Source of the DNA: Flavobacteriales bacterium
Lineage (GTDB): Bacteria > Bacteroidota > Bacteroidia > Flavobacteriales_D > Crocinitomicaceae
Assembly: GCA_009926905.1 (NCBI GenBank)
Contig: RFNX01000458.1
Coordinates: forward strand, 1-9,242
Length of the DNA stretch: 9,242 nucleotides
Direction: 5' to 3'
Below, in pieces: positions 1-7,842 of the stretch. The notes under the pieces were generated by a model. It did not search any database, was not told the origin of the DNA, and saw only the letters and a list, made by a program, of their open reading frames with translations. Each line of letters begins with the position of its first letter. Position 1 is the first letter of the stretch. The position numbers and the translations under genes are program-made.

Positions 1-703
1 CAGTATTTTTTGTTGCGTAATTTTTTATGAGGTTATCACTATCGAAATAAGTAGATCTAAACCAACTAAATTGATTGTCTAATTGAGAACCTGTCCACCA
101 ATTTGCGTACGAATAAATATTGGCAAAATTTCCACCATCGTATCTACAACCACCAGGAAGAGCTGAAAAAAAACTTTCATTTGTCGCTCCCAAATTGGGT
201 GCTTTCCAGAAAAGAGTGTCTTGTACTTTCATTTTTCCTCCTGCCACACCATTTCCTCCGAGATAATCGGAAAAATCTGTCCATTCCAAATCTGTTGGAA
301 CGTGCCAATCAGCTGGACAAACATTGCGTTCATCAATAGTGGTAAACCAATTATAAAGATTCCCGAATGTTGAACTTAAGTTTTGATCACTATTGTAATA
401 ACTGAATGCTGCGGAATTTGTGTTTTGCCAACTTAGATTTTGTTGGAGATAGGGTATGGAATCTCCATTAGAAAAATTTTTTGATTTCAAATTTTCAGCC
501 ATCCATTCCTGTCCATTGGCTACTAAAAATGTGGGATAGAAATTGCCTTCGATATCATAAACACCTTCCCCTTGAGTAATTGTTTGGCTGGTTGCTAAAT
601 TGATGTTAAAAAGAAGAGAAAAACCAACAAACAGAAATAGGATTTTTAAAGAAGATTGTAATTTTTCAAAAACATAAATGTAAAGCATTGATTTATAGTG
701 CAT
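1..703 (-). CDS. Secreted FISUMP-domain protein (Fibrobacter succinogenes major paralogous domain), C-terminus cut by window edge
   Basis: The reverse strand reads open from an ATG at 703-701 to the window edge (234 codons), so the stop is not seen. Residues 1-39 look like a signal peptide with a long N-region, a hydrophobic core (KILFLFVGFSLLF) and a likely cleavage site LATS|Q before Gln40. A second in-frame Met at residue 6 (688-686) is an equally possible start. From about residue 60 the protein matches the FISUMP pattern: GQEWMAENLK, a Tyr/Asn stretch, NLYNW at 115-119, CPADWHVPTDLEW at 129-141, then LGG, GGK, LPGGCRYDGG and a WWTGS motif at 202-206. In this family the domain usually ends in a motif like GFSVRC, which would lie just outside the window, so perhaps only 10-20 residues are missing. 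Members are secreted or surface proteins of Bacteroidota and Fibrobacteres with no firmly known biochemical role. The gene is divergent from the TonB-dependent receptor. The family call is confident; the function is unknown. Confidence 0.88.
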   Translation of the reverse strand, partial: MHYKSMLYIYVFEKLQSSLKILFLFVGFSLLFNINLATSQTITQGEGVYDIEGNFYPTFLVANGQEWMAENLKSKNFSNGDSIPYLQQNLSWQNTNSAAFSYYNSDQNLSSTFGNLYNWFTTIDERNVCPADWHVPTDLEWTDFSDYLGGNGVAGGKMKVQDTLFWKAPNLGATNESFFSALPGGCRYDGGNFANIYSYANWWTGSQLDNQFSWFRSTYFDSDNLIKNYATKNT

Positions 704-730
704 AAAAATTTTTTTAGTAAAGTTAAAATA

Positions 731-761
731 TTGTGGATTAATTAATTCAGTCTTAAATGTT
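731..761 (+). promoter_or_regulatory. Candidate Bacteroidota-type promoter in the divergent intergenic region
   Basis: The 134-bp region 704-837 between the two divergent genes is very AT-rich and must hold the start signals for both. A TTG at 731-733 followed after 20 bases by TAAATGTT at 754-761 resembles the Bacteroidota -33/-7 arrangement (TTG, then TAnnTTTG), matching four of the six fixed positions of the -7 box. This would give a leader of about 70 bases for the TonB-dependent receptor. In sequence this rich in A and T such a match can arise by chance. No convincing counterpart was found for the minus-strand gene, and no operator-like palindrome was recognised. Confidence 0.2.
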
Positions 762-837
762 TATTTATAAAATTAATACGGAATGTTAAAATTGTTTAAA
801 TATATTTTTAAATTAGTAAAAAAATAAACCAAAAATT

Positions 838-3663
838 ATGTTTAAAATAGTTAAAAATCTAGCGCTTTCAATGGTTTTAACGTTTATTGGAACCAGCTTA
901 TTTGGGCAAGTAAAGACCTTTTCAGGTGTAGTTACTGATAGTGAAACAAATAAGCCAATTGCTTTCTCAAAAATCGTAGTTATTGAATCAAATCAAGGTG
1001 CGATTTCAGACGATAATGGAAAGTTCACCTTGAAAGTTGATTTTTCAACAGGAAGCAAAGAAAAAAAAGTTACAATTAAAAATACAGGTTTTCAAGATTT
1101 TAGTTTAACGATTACATTTGAATCTTCATCGAATTTAACAATAGCTATGGTTAAAGAAGCTATTTCTCTTAACGAGGTCGTGGTTTCAAGTTCTAGAGTT
1201 TCTGAAAAGATTTTGGAATCACCAGTGAGTATTCAAAAGCTTTCTGCACAACAAATATTATCAACATCCAGTGGTAACTTCTACGAAGGATTTAAAAACC
1301 TTAGAGGTGTTGATATATCTACTTCTAGTGCTGGTTTTCAAGCAGTAAACATGCGCGGATTCAATACAACTGCACCTGTAAGAATTGTTCAGTTTGTTGA
1401 CGGAATGGACAATCAAGCGCCAGGTTTGAATTTTCCAGTTGGAAATTTAGTTGGAGCGAATCCTTTGGATTTGGAAAGTGTTGAAATAATAACTGGTCCA
1501 GCTTCATCATTATATGGTCCGAATGCATTTCAAGGAGTTGTGAACATGATTTCCAAAAATCCTTATGATTACCGTGGACTTTCAGCTGAGGTTAAAACTG
1601 GGACTCGCAACTTAATTGAGGCAAATATCCGTTTTGCAGAAGCGTATGGAAAAGACAAAAAATTCGGATTAAAATTTACTGCTTCCTATTTGCAAATGAA
1701 AGATTGGATAGCAAATGATAGCGCCGCTAATATATATGGCGATGTTTCTGCTAAAGTGAATCTTTCTAGTGTGGTTTCAAAACTTCAATTCGACCAATCA
1801 TTGTCGCAAGAAGATATTGACACATGGGTCAAATTAAATAATTACATCGAATTTAATCCAGTCGTTGGTCAGGTTGGACTAAACATAAAAGAAGTAACAG
1901 CTCCAGGTTATTATGAAAATCAACTAGCAAATAATAATGTGCAAAGTTTTAAAACGAGCTTGGGTTTACATTATAAATTAACTCCAACATCACAAATTTC
2001 TTATACGGGAAAATTTGGTTTAGGTACAGCCATTTATCAAGGTGCAAATCGATATTCAATTAAAGACATTCAGTTTCAACAGCATAAAATTGAATGGAGT
2101 GGAAAAAATTTCTTAGTGAAAGCTTATGGAACTTTTGAAAACGCAGGCAATTCTTATGATGCAGTTTTTACCGGTATAAATGTTTCAAAATCATCAATTA
2201 AAGACAATTGGGTACCTACTTATTTAACTACTTTTTTCAACACCTTAAAAGAATTAAACGGAAATTATCAAAATGATGCAACAATAACGGATGTACAAAC
2301 TTCGATGAATGCAGCATTAGGTGCAGCAAATAATTCTTGGTATCAACCAGGTACAACAGCTTATGACAGTGTTGTGAAATTGATTAGAGGAAATGCTGAT
2401 TTGCAAAATGGTTCAAAGTTCGTTGATAGATCAGCATTTTATCATTTGGATGGTCAATATAAGTTTGCAAAAGTGAAATGGATGGATTTACAAGTTGGAG
2501 CAAATTTTAGATATTACTCTCCAAGATCTTTTGGAACAATTTTTACAGATACTTTGGTCAACGCAGGCGATACTTTAGCGAATGGATCAGCGGATGTAAA
2601 TGCGGAATTTACAAAAATTTCATTGTGGGAAGTTGGTTCTTATGTGCAAGCAACTAAACGAATGTTTGACAACAAATTGGTAATTAACGCATCAGCCCGA
2701 ATTGATAAAAACCAGAATTTTCTTCCTCAATTTTCACCAAGACTATCAGTTTCAACAAACTTTAAAAACAATAATATTCGTGTTGGAGTACAATCAGCTT
2801 TTAGAACCCCAACACTTCAAAATCAATACATCAACTTGAATTTAGGTCCAATTACTTTACTTGGAAACTTAAATGGTTATGACAATATTTATACGTTAAA
2901 TTCTGTCACAGCTTTCAACGATAGTCTGACGGCTTTAAATGGAAATTTGAATGCAATTGATCCAACGATATTAAAAACAGCGACTTACGGAAAGTTAAAA
3001 CCTGAACAGGTTAAAACAATCGAAATTGGTTATAGAGGCGTCATAAAAGGGAAATTATTTATTGATGCTGACTTCTATTATAATGAGTACACAAATTTTA
3101 TTGCGGATGTACGAATAGTGAAACCTTTAGATGGGGCAGTAGCAGGAGAAGCGAGTGGTTTTGATGCCATTGTCACAAAAGATTACAGCGTTTATCAAGT
3201 TCCTGTGAACAGCACTAAAAAAGTGAATTCAATGGGTGGTGGATTAGCATTAGCTTATTATTTACCAAAAGGCTATCAAGTTTCTGCAAATTATACCTAT
3301 GCGAACCTTATTACAAAAACTTTAGAAAGTGATTTGATACCAGGATTTAATACCGCTCCTCATAAATTTAACGTTGGATTCACTGGAAAAAATGTTTGGA
3401 AAAATCTTGGTTTCAACACAAATTTTCAATGGGTAAATGGTTTTGAATGGCAAAGCACATTTGGTACAGGTCAAGTTCCTTCCTATTACATTTGGGATGC
3501 ACAAATAAATTACAATTTCGACATTAAAGACAGCAAAATGGTTGTGCGTTTGGGGTCTTCGAACTTATTAAACAAACAAAGACGTGAAGTTTTCGGTGGT
3601 CCTATGATTGGCAGAATGATATACACTTCTATTGGGTTTAATATAGGAAGTAATAAAAAATAA
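838..3663 (+). CDS. TonB-dependent outer-membrane receptor with CarboxypepD_reg-like domain
   Basis: This 941-residue protein is an outer-membrane active transporter: a 22-stranded barrel closed by a plug and driven by TonB-ExbBD. A signal peptide (residues 1-23, ending SLFG|Q) is followed by a CarboxypepD_reg-like beta-sandwich (about 25-105; FSGVVTDSETNKPIAFSKI, then DDNGKFTLKV), an extension typical of Bacteroidota receptors. NEVVVSSSR (112-120) sits where a TonB-box-like segment is expected. The plug domain spans about 122-243, with MRGFN, VDGMDNQ, LDLESVEIITGPASSLYGPN and GVVNMISK as its diagnostic motifs. The rest is barrel, ending in SSNLLNKQRRE and a final aromatic-rich strand near the C-terminus. 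At 941 residues it is longer than many siderophore receptors, but no SusD-like lipoprotein gene lies beside it, so a glycan SusCD pair is unlikely. The start ATG follows an A-rich leader with no Shine-Dalgarno site, as is common in this phylum. The BASS transporter begins 39 bp downstream, which suggests joint uptake of one substrate. The substrate cannot be read from the sequence. Confidence 0.95.
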   Translation: MFKIVKNLALSMVLTFIGTSLFGQVKTFSGVVTDSETNKPIAFSKIVVIESNQGAISDDNGKFTLKVDFSTGSKEKKVTIKNTGFQDFSLTITFESSSNLTIAMVKEAISLNEVVVSSSRVSEKILESPVSIQKLSAQQILSTSSGNFYEGFKNLRGVDISTSSAGFQAVNMRGFNTTAPVRIVQFVDGMDNQAPGLNFPVGNLVGANPLDLESVEIITGPASSLYGPNAFQGVVNMISKNPYDYRGLSAEVKTGTRNLIEANIRFAEAYGKDKKFGLKFTASYLQMKDWIANDSAANIYGDVSAKVNLSSVVSKLQFDQSLSQEDIDTWVKLNNYIEFNPVVGQVGLNIKEVTAPGYYENQLANNNVQSFKTSLGLHYKLTPTSQISYTGKFGLGTAIYQGANRYSIKDIQFQQHKIEWSGKNFLVKAYGTFENAGNSYDAVFTGINVSKSSIKDNWVPTYLTTFFNTLKELNGNYQNDATITDVQTSMNAALGAANNSWYQPGTTAYDSVVKLIRGNADLQNGSKFVDRSAFYHLDGQYKFAKVKWMDLQVGANFRYYSPRSFGTIFTDTLVNAGDTLANGSADVNAEFTKISLWEVGSYVQATKRMFDNKLVINASARIDKNQNFLPQFSPRLSVSTNFKNNNIRVGVQSAFRTPTLQNQYINLNLGPITLLGNLNGYDNIYTLNSVTAFNDSLTALNGNLNAIDPTILKTATYGKLKPEQVKTIEIGYRGVIKGKLFIDADFYYNEYTNFIADVRIVKPLDGAVAGEASGFDAIVTKDYSVYQVPVNSTKKVNSMGGGLALAYYLPKGYQVSANYTYANLITKTLESDLIPGFNTAPHKFNVGFTGKNVWKNLGFNTNFQWVNGFEWQSTFGTGQVPSYYIWDAQINYNFDIKDSKMVVRLGSSNLLNKQRREVFGGPMIGRMIYTSIGFNIGSNKK

Positions 3664-3702
3664 CAATACAATAACCAAAATTCCAAACTAACCAAGAACA
3701 TT

Positions 3703-4560
3703 ATGGAATCAAGTGCAATAACAACTATTTTTCTTCCCCTTGCATTGGGAATAATCATGCTGGGTTTAGGTCTTTCTTTGACTTTGGAGGATTTTAAAAG
3801 GGTAGTTAAATTTCCAAAAGTAATTCTCATTGGGTTATTCTGTCAAATGATTATTCTTCCTATCGCATGTTTTTTAATAGCAAAAGGTTTTGGTTTACCT
3901 CCCGAATTAGCTGTTGGACTCATGCTTTTGGCTGCTTCCCCAGGAGGTTCTACTGCAAATTTATTCAGTCATTTAGCAAATGGTGATGTGGCATTGAATA
4001 TCAGCTTAACCGCTTTTAATAGTATTTTAAGTATCTTAATGCTACCATTAATTGTAAATTTTTCATTGGATTATTTCATGGAATCTGGACAAGTTGTTCC
4101 ATTGCAGTTTAAAAAAATCATTGAAGTTTTTGCAATTGTTTTAGTACCAGTAGGAATTGGAATGGTTGTCAACGCAAAAAAGCCTTCTATTTCACTGAAA
4201 CTTGAAAAACCAGTTAAAATTATTTCTGCAGTTTTTTTGGTTTTAATAATTGTTTCTGCAATTATCAAAGAAAAAGCACATATTGTTGAATATTTTCAAC
4301 AAGTTGGTCTTCCTGCATTGCTATTTAATGTTTTAAGTTTATGTGTTGGATATTTTATTCCAAGATTATTGAAAATAGAAAAAAAACAATCTATTGCTAT
4401 AGGAATGGAAATAGGAATACATAATGGAACTATGGCAATCTTTATTGCTACAACCGTTTTAAATAATAGTGTAATGAGTATTCCACCAGCAATATATAGC
4501 TTAATAATGTTTTTTACAGCTGGAATATTCGGATATATTGTTAGTCGTAAAACTGCATAA
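3703..4560 (+). CDS. BASS-family (bile acid:sodium symporter fold) inner-membrane transporter
   Basis: This 285-residue polytopic membrane protein has about nine or ten hydrophobic helices, the usual size for bacterial BASS proteins (ASBT fold). Family hallmarks are MLGLGLSLT near residues 19-27, the SPGGSTAN crossover motif at 79-86 followed by GDVALNISLTAFNS at 94-107, and EIGIHNG at 236-242. By comparison with bacterial ASBT structures, Gln48, Ser83/Asn86, Thr103 and Glu236 fall where Na+-ligating residues are expected. The usual Gln of the EVGMQN-type motif is His240 here, which could change one Na+ site. Known BASS substrates are organic anions such as bile acids, pyruvate and pantothenate or ketopantoate; none can be assigned here. 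The gene lies 39 bp after the TonB-dependent receptor with no terminator between them, so an operon is likely and the two may move one substrate across both membranes. The family is confident; the substrate is unknown. Confidence 0.92.
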   Translation: MESSAITTIFLPLALGIIMLGLGLSLTLEDFKRVVKFPKVILIGLFCQMIILPIACFLIAKGFGLPPELAVGLMLLAASPGGSTANLFSHLANGDVALNISLTAFNSILSILMLPLIVNFSLDYFMESGQVVPLQFKKIIEVFAIVLVPVGIGMVVNAKKPSISLKLEKPVKIISAVFLVLIIVSAIIKEKAHIVEYFQQVGLPALLFNVLSLCVGYFIPRLLKIEKKQSIAIGMEIGIHNGTMAIFIATTVLNNSVMSIPPAIYSLIMFFTAGIFGYIVSRKTA

Positions 4561-4609
4561 CTTTCAATGACTTAGAGGCAACTTTAGAAAAACAATTTAA
4601 GTCTAATGT

Positions 4610-7600
4610 ATGAAATTTAATTTTATGAAATTTTTTTACAACTACATTATATTTTTCCAACTTTTGCTCTTATCCACAAAAGTAATGGCTCAATCGCCGA
4701 CTTGTAATATTCAACAATTAGACGCCGCGATGGCACAAGCAGGTTTTGTTCCTTTAAATGTTGTTGGTTACCCATGCGCTAAATATTATTATAATCCTTC
4801 AACCACAAGTAACTGGAACACAGCTAGCAGTCAAGCAAGTGCTGTTGGCGCAACACTTTTAACAATTTGTGATCAAGCTGAAAACGATGCTGTTTTACTA
4901 GCGGCAAACAACGCTGGCGTTACTGGAGGTTTATGGATTGGTTATACCGACGCTGCAACTGAAGGAACATGGCTTTGGCTAGATGGAAGCCCTTGCTCTT
5001 TTACAAATTGGAATCCTGGCGAACCAAATAATACTTCTGATATCTGCTCATCAGCAGGTGAAGACGTTGCAATTATGCAAATGAATAATGGAAAATGGAA
5101 CGATGTATATGCGAATCCTGGATTTCCGTGTATTTCTCCTGCACAGTACGCATCGCTTGTTAAAGTAAATTTATGTCCCGTAGTTACCTCAATAGCTAGT
5201 GCAAGTTTAGTTTGTGAAGGAGATCCAGTTCAATTATCAGCTAGCACATTGTTCGGTTCTCCAACTTACGCGTATTCTTGGGTTAATTCTAGTAATCAGT
5301 CAGTTGGAACAGGAAGTAATGTAACGATAAATCCAAACACTACCAATACTTACGTTGTCACATCAACAGATCTTTATGGTTGTTCAGCTTTGGATACAAT
5401 TACAGTAAGTACTCAAAATTGTTCTCCTCAATTAGCAGACGTTTGTTGTCCATATACAGGTTGGGGTTATGTTCAACCGCTTACTATAACCAATAACACA
5501 CCTGTGGCAACAACAGCCAACTTGCAAACTTTAGTGATTTTAGATACACAAACACCTATATCTCAAGGAAAAATGTTAGCAAATGGTAACGACATAAGAT
5601 TTGTTTATGAATCCTGCGGAAATTATTTAGATTATTACATCGAAAGTGGTATTAACACCAATCAAACGAATATTTGGGTGAAAATGCCTGTTATTCCAGC
5701 TAATGGTAGCATTATGCTATATCTATATTATGGCAATAACACAGCGGCTCCTGGTTCAATTCCTTTTACTGGAGCTACAGGAATGTTTCCTTCTGTTTTA
5801 ATTGTCACTGGAACTCAAAATTTATCAGGCACTCAAAACTATGACTGGATTGATGTTCAGGCTGGAGCAAATGTAACAATGACATCTTTACAACCAGTAG
5901 TTTTACAAGCTAGAAGAATCGTTTTTAATGGAAATTTCGATGGTTTGGGTCAAGGTTATGCTCCGCAATCAGGTCCTGGTTCTGGAAGTTCTGGAAATGG
6001 TAGTGTTGGAGGTGGAGGCGGAGGTTACGGTGCTGCTGGTGGAGGCGGAGGAAATGCAAATGGTGGCGCTGCAAATGGAACTGCAACTGGAATAGATATT
6101 GATTTTGGTTCTGGCGGAGGAAATTCAGATTGTAACGCAGCCGCTGGCGGAGGAGCAATCACACTTAGAGCAAGTTCAATTACATTAAATGGAAACATTA
6201 ACGTTACTGGAAACACGAATGCATCTTCATGTGGTGAAGAAGCTGGAGGCGGGGGTTCAGGTGGCGGAATTTTAGTTGTTTCAGAGTATTTGAATGGAAC
6301 AGGATTACTTGAAGCAAAAGGAGGTCAAGGTCAAAGTAGTAATAATAAAGAAGGAGGAGGAGGAGGCTCTGGAGGAAGAATTAAATTGTTTTGGTCATCA
6401 TTAAATACGTTTTCTGGAACACTTTCAGTTGCTGGTGGTTTGGCAGGTTCTGGTGGTCAAAGCGGGATGCAACCTGGTGGAAATGGGACATCTGTACAAC
6501 CTCAAGTACCAGGAATTACACAAACATTTGCTGTAGAAGTTCCCGTAAGTATTCCAACTGCAAATTTTGCCGCACAAAATGTGTGTGTCAACTCCCTTAC
6601 TTCGTTCAACGATCAGTCATCTGTTCAGGCAAGTGGCTCAATCACACAGTGGTCTTGGGATTTTGATGATGGCTCAACTTCAACATCTCAAAACCCAACT
6701 CATGCTTATGCAACAGCTGGAACTTACGATGTAACATTTATTGTTACAACCGCTACTGGTTGTACAGATCAATTTATTGGTCAAGTAATTGTAAATGAAG
6801 GAGCAGTTGCAGGATTCACGGCATCCAACGTGTGTATTGGAGATAGTATAATTTTTAATAATACATCGAGCAACACTGCCACTTCTTGGGTTTGGAATTT
6901 TGGTGATGGTAATAACTCTTCTACGCAATCCCCTTCACATACTTATAATAGTCCTGGAACCTATACTGTTTCTTTAACCGTTCAAACTTCAAATGGATGT
7001 GTTTCCATAACAACAAATCCAGTTACAGTTTATGCACTTCCAAACATTCAAGCAGGTTCACCAGTAACCATTTGTTTAGGGCAATCAACTTCTCTAAATG
7101 CTACAGGTGGCACAAGTTATATTTGGATTCCTTCCATTTCGAATGGGCAAAGTATTTCTCCTAATCAAACTACCAACTATTCAGTTATTGGAACAGATGC
7201 CAATGGTTGTCAAGATAGCAGTTCAACAACAATAACCGTTTTACCAATTCCGGTGGCCAGTTTTGGTTCAGATTTAATCACAGGTCCTCCAGGATCAACA
7301 GCTACATTTTTGAATTCTAGTTTGAATGGATTAACTTATAATTGGGATTTTGGAAATGGAGCAACAAATACTACTTCGACTTTAAATTCACAAACAGCAA
7401 CCTATCCCTTAATTGGAACTTATAATGTTGTGTTACAAGCAACTAATGGTTACTGTTCTGATGTTGATTCAGTTCAAATTACGATCATTGTTCCTACTTT
7501 AGAACTGTTTGTACCAAATGTATTTACAGTCAATAATGATAGTATAAACAATGTTTGGTCCGTTCAAACTATAAATGCAAGTTCATCTAAAGTTCAAATT

Positions 7601-7774
7601 TTTAATCGATGGGGAAATCTTGTTACAGAATTGAATCAGATTAACGAAAGTTGGGATGGAAAAGTTAGCGGAAGTGATGCAACAAGTGGGGTTTATTTTT
7701 ACAAGTATGAAGTTGTTGATTTGTACGGTGTTTCAAAAAAAGGTCACGGTCATTTCACACTGATAAGGGACTAA
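4610..7774 (+). CDS. Large mosaic surface protein: C-type lectin, DUF2341-like, glycine-rich repeats, PKD domains, T9SS type B sorting domain
   Basis: This 1054-residue protein is predicted to be exported by Sec and then displayed or released by the type IX secretion system, probably as an adhesin or binding protein. Domains in order: signal peptide 1-27 (KVMA|Q); C-type lectin-like domain about 50-178 with LWIGYTD, WLWLDGS, the Ca2+/sugar motif EPN (138-140), Glu151 and WND (163-165); an Ig/PKD-like module about 193-270; a DUF2341-like domain about 280-390 (WGYVQPLTI, GNDIRF, IWVKMP, LYLYYGN); a glycine-rich region about 446-626; two PKD domains about 649-729 and 732-808 (WSWDFDDG, WVWNFGDG); an Ig-like module about 809-878; a weaker PKD-like domain about 880-960 (YNWDFGNG); and a CHU_C/type B sorting domain about 963-1054 (IFNRWGN, WDGK, GVYFYKYE, HFTLIRD). 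The front of that sorting domain is degenerate: FTVNNDSINN replaces the usual FTPNGDGxND-like stretch. An alternative start at Met6 (4625) gives a more ordinary signal peptide. It begins 49 bp after the BASS gene. EPN-type lectin domains often bind mannose-like sugars, but the ligand here is inference. Confidence 0.92.
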   Translation: MKFNFMKFFYNYIIFFQLLLLSTKVMAQSPTCNIQQLDAAMAQAGFVPLNVVGYPCAKYYYNPSTTSNWNTASSQASAVGATLLTICDQAENDAVLLAANNAGVTGGLWIGYTDAATEGTWLWLDGSPCSFTNWNPGEPNNTSDICSSAGEDVAIMQMNNGKWNDVYANPGFPCISPAQYASLVKVNLCPVVTSIASASLVCEGDPVQLSASTLFGSPTYAYSWVNSSNQSVGTGSNVTINPNTTNTYVVTSTDLYGCSALDTITVSTQNCSPQLADVCCPYTGWGYVQPLTITNNTPVATTANLQTLVILDTQTPISQGKMLANGNDIRFVYESCGNYLDYYIESGINTNQTNIWVKMPVIPANGSIMLYLYYGNNTAAPGSIPFTGATGMFPSVLIVTGTQNLSGTQNYDWIDVQAGANVTMTSLQPVVLQARRIVFNGNFDGLGQGYAPQSGPGSGSSGNGSVGGGGGGYGAAGGGGGNANGGAANGTATGIDIDFGSGGGNSDCNAAAGGGAITLRASSITLNGNINVTGNTNASSCGEEAGGGGSGGGILVVSEYLNGTGLLEAKGGQGQSSNNKEGGGGGSGGRIKLFWSSLNTFSGTLSVAGGLAGSGGQSGMQPGGNGTSVQPQVPGITQTFAVEVPVSIPTANFAAQNVCVNSLTSFNDQSSVQASGSITQWSWDFDDGSTSTSQNPTHAYATAGTYDVTFIVTTATGCTDQFIGQVIVNEGAVAGFTASNVCIGDSIIFNNTSSNTATSWVWNFGDGNNSSTQSPSHTYNSPGTYTVSLTVQTSNGCVSITTNPVTVYALPNIQAGSPVTICLGQSTSLNATGGTSYIWIPSISNGQSISPNQTTNYSVIGTDANGCQDSSSTTITVLPIPVASFGSDLITGPPGSTATFLNSSLNGLTYNWDFGNGATNTTSTLNSQTATYPLIGTYNVVLQATNGYCSDVDSVQITIIVPTLELFVPNVFTVNNDSINNVWSVQTINASSSKVQIFNRWGNLVTELNQINESWDGKVSGSDATSGVYFYKYEVVDLYGVSKKGHGHFTLIRD
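6146..6487 (+). repeat. Three glycine-rich protein repeats of about 38 residues inside the surface protein
   Basis: Residues 513-626 of the surface protein can be aligned as three units starting at residues 513, 551 and 588. Each opens with a Gly pair or triplet and a short hydrophobic strand (GGGAITLR, GGGILVVS, GGRIKLF). A second strand of form G-x-[IL]-x-[AV] follows (GNINVTG, GLLEAKG, GTLSVAG), and then a Gly-rich turn. The first two units end in a GGGGS or GGGGGS block leading into the next. A less regular unit precedes them, with poly-Gly stretches at about residues 467-481. The pattern suggests a stacked beta or beta-helix-like arrangement with poly-Gly turns, similar to glycine-rich segments in other secreted bacterial proteins. 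The structure is inferred. Confidence 0.6.
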
Positions 7775-7842
7775 CTTTATAGGAACATTAATTAATTTTT
7801 TTAATTTTATAAATTATTTATCATCAATACAATTTAAAGTCT

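Noticed and set aside
103..339. Plus-strand open frame of 78 codons
   Set aside because: It lies opposite the FISUMP-domain gene, whose translation on the minus strand shows clear family motifs across the same bases; the plus-strand product has no such features.
792..821. Second promoter candidate, TTG at 792 with TAGTAAAA at 814
   Set aside because: The spacing is right, but the -7 box matches only the TA of TAnnTTTG, so it is no better than chance.
838..3663. SusC-type glycan importer
   Set aside because: The CarboxypepD_reg plus TonB receptor layout is shared with SusC, but there is no SusD-like lipoprotein next to it and no glycoside hydrolase; the neighbour is a BASS transporter.
3510..3830. 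Minus-strand open frame of 106 codons spanning the receptor-BASS junction
   Set aside because: It is antisense to two well-supported genes and the intergenic gap between them; the translation shows no domain and is explained as a shadow frame.
5925..6216. Minus-strand open frames rich in Leu/Gln/His or Pro/Ala
   Set aside because: They are antisense readings of the glycine-rich GGN tracts, which produce long stop-free low-complexity frames by composition alone.
6391..6666. Plus-strand 91-codon frame inside the surface protein gene
   Set aside because: It is an out-of-frame reading of the glycine-rich and PKD region, rich in Trp and Cys, with the real frame continuous through it.
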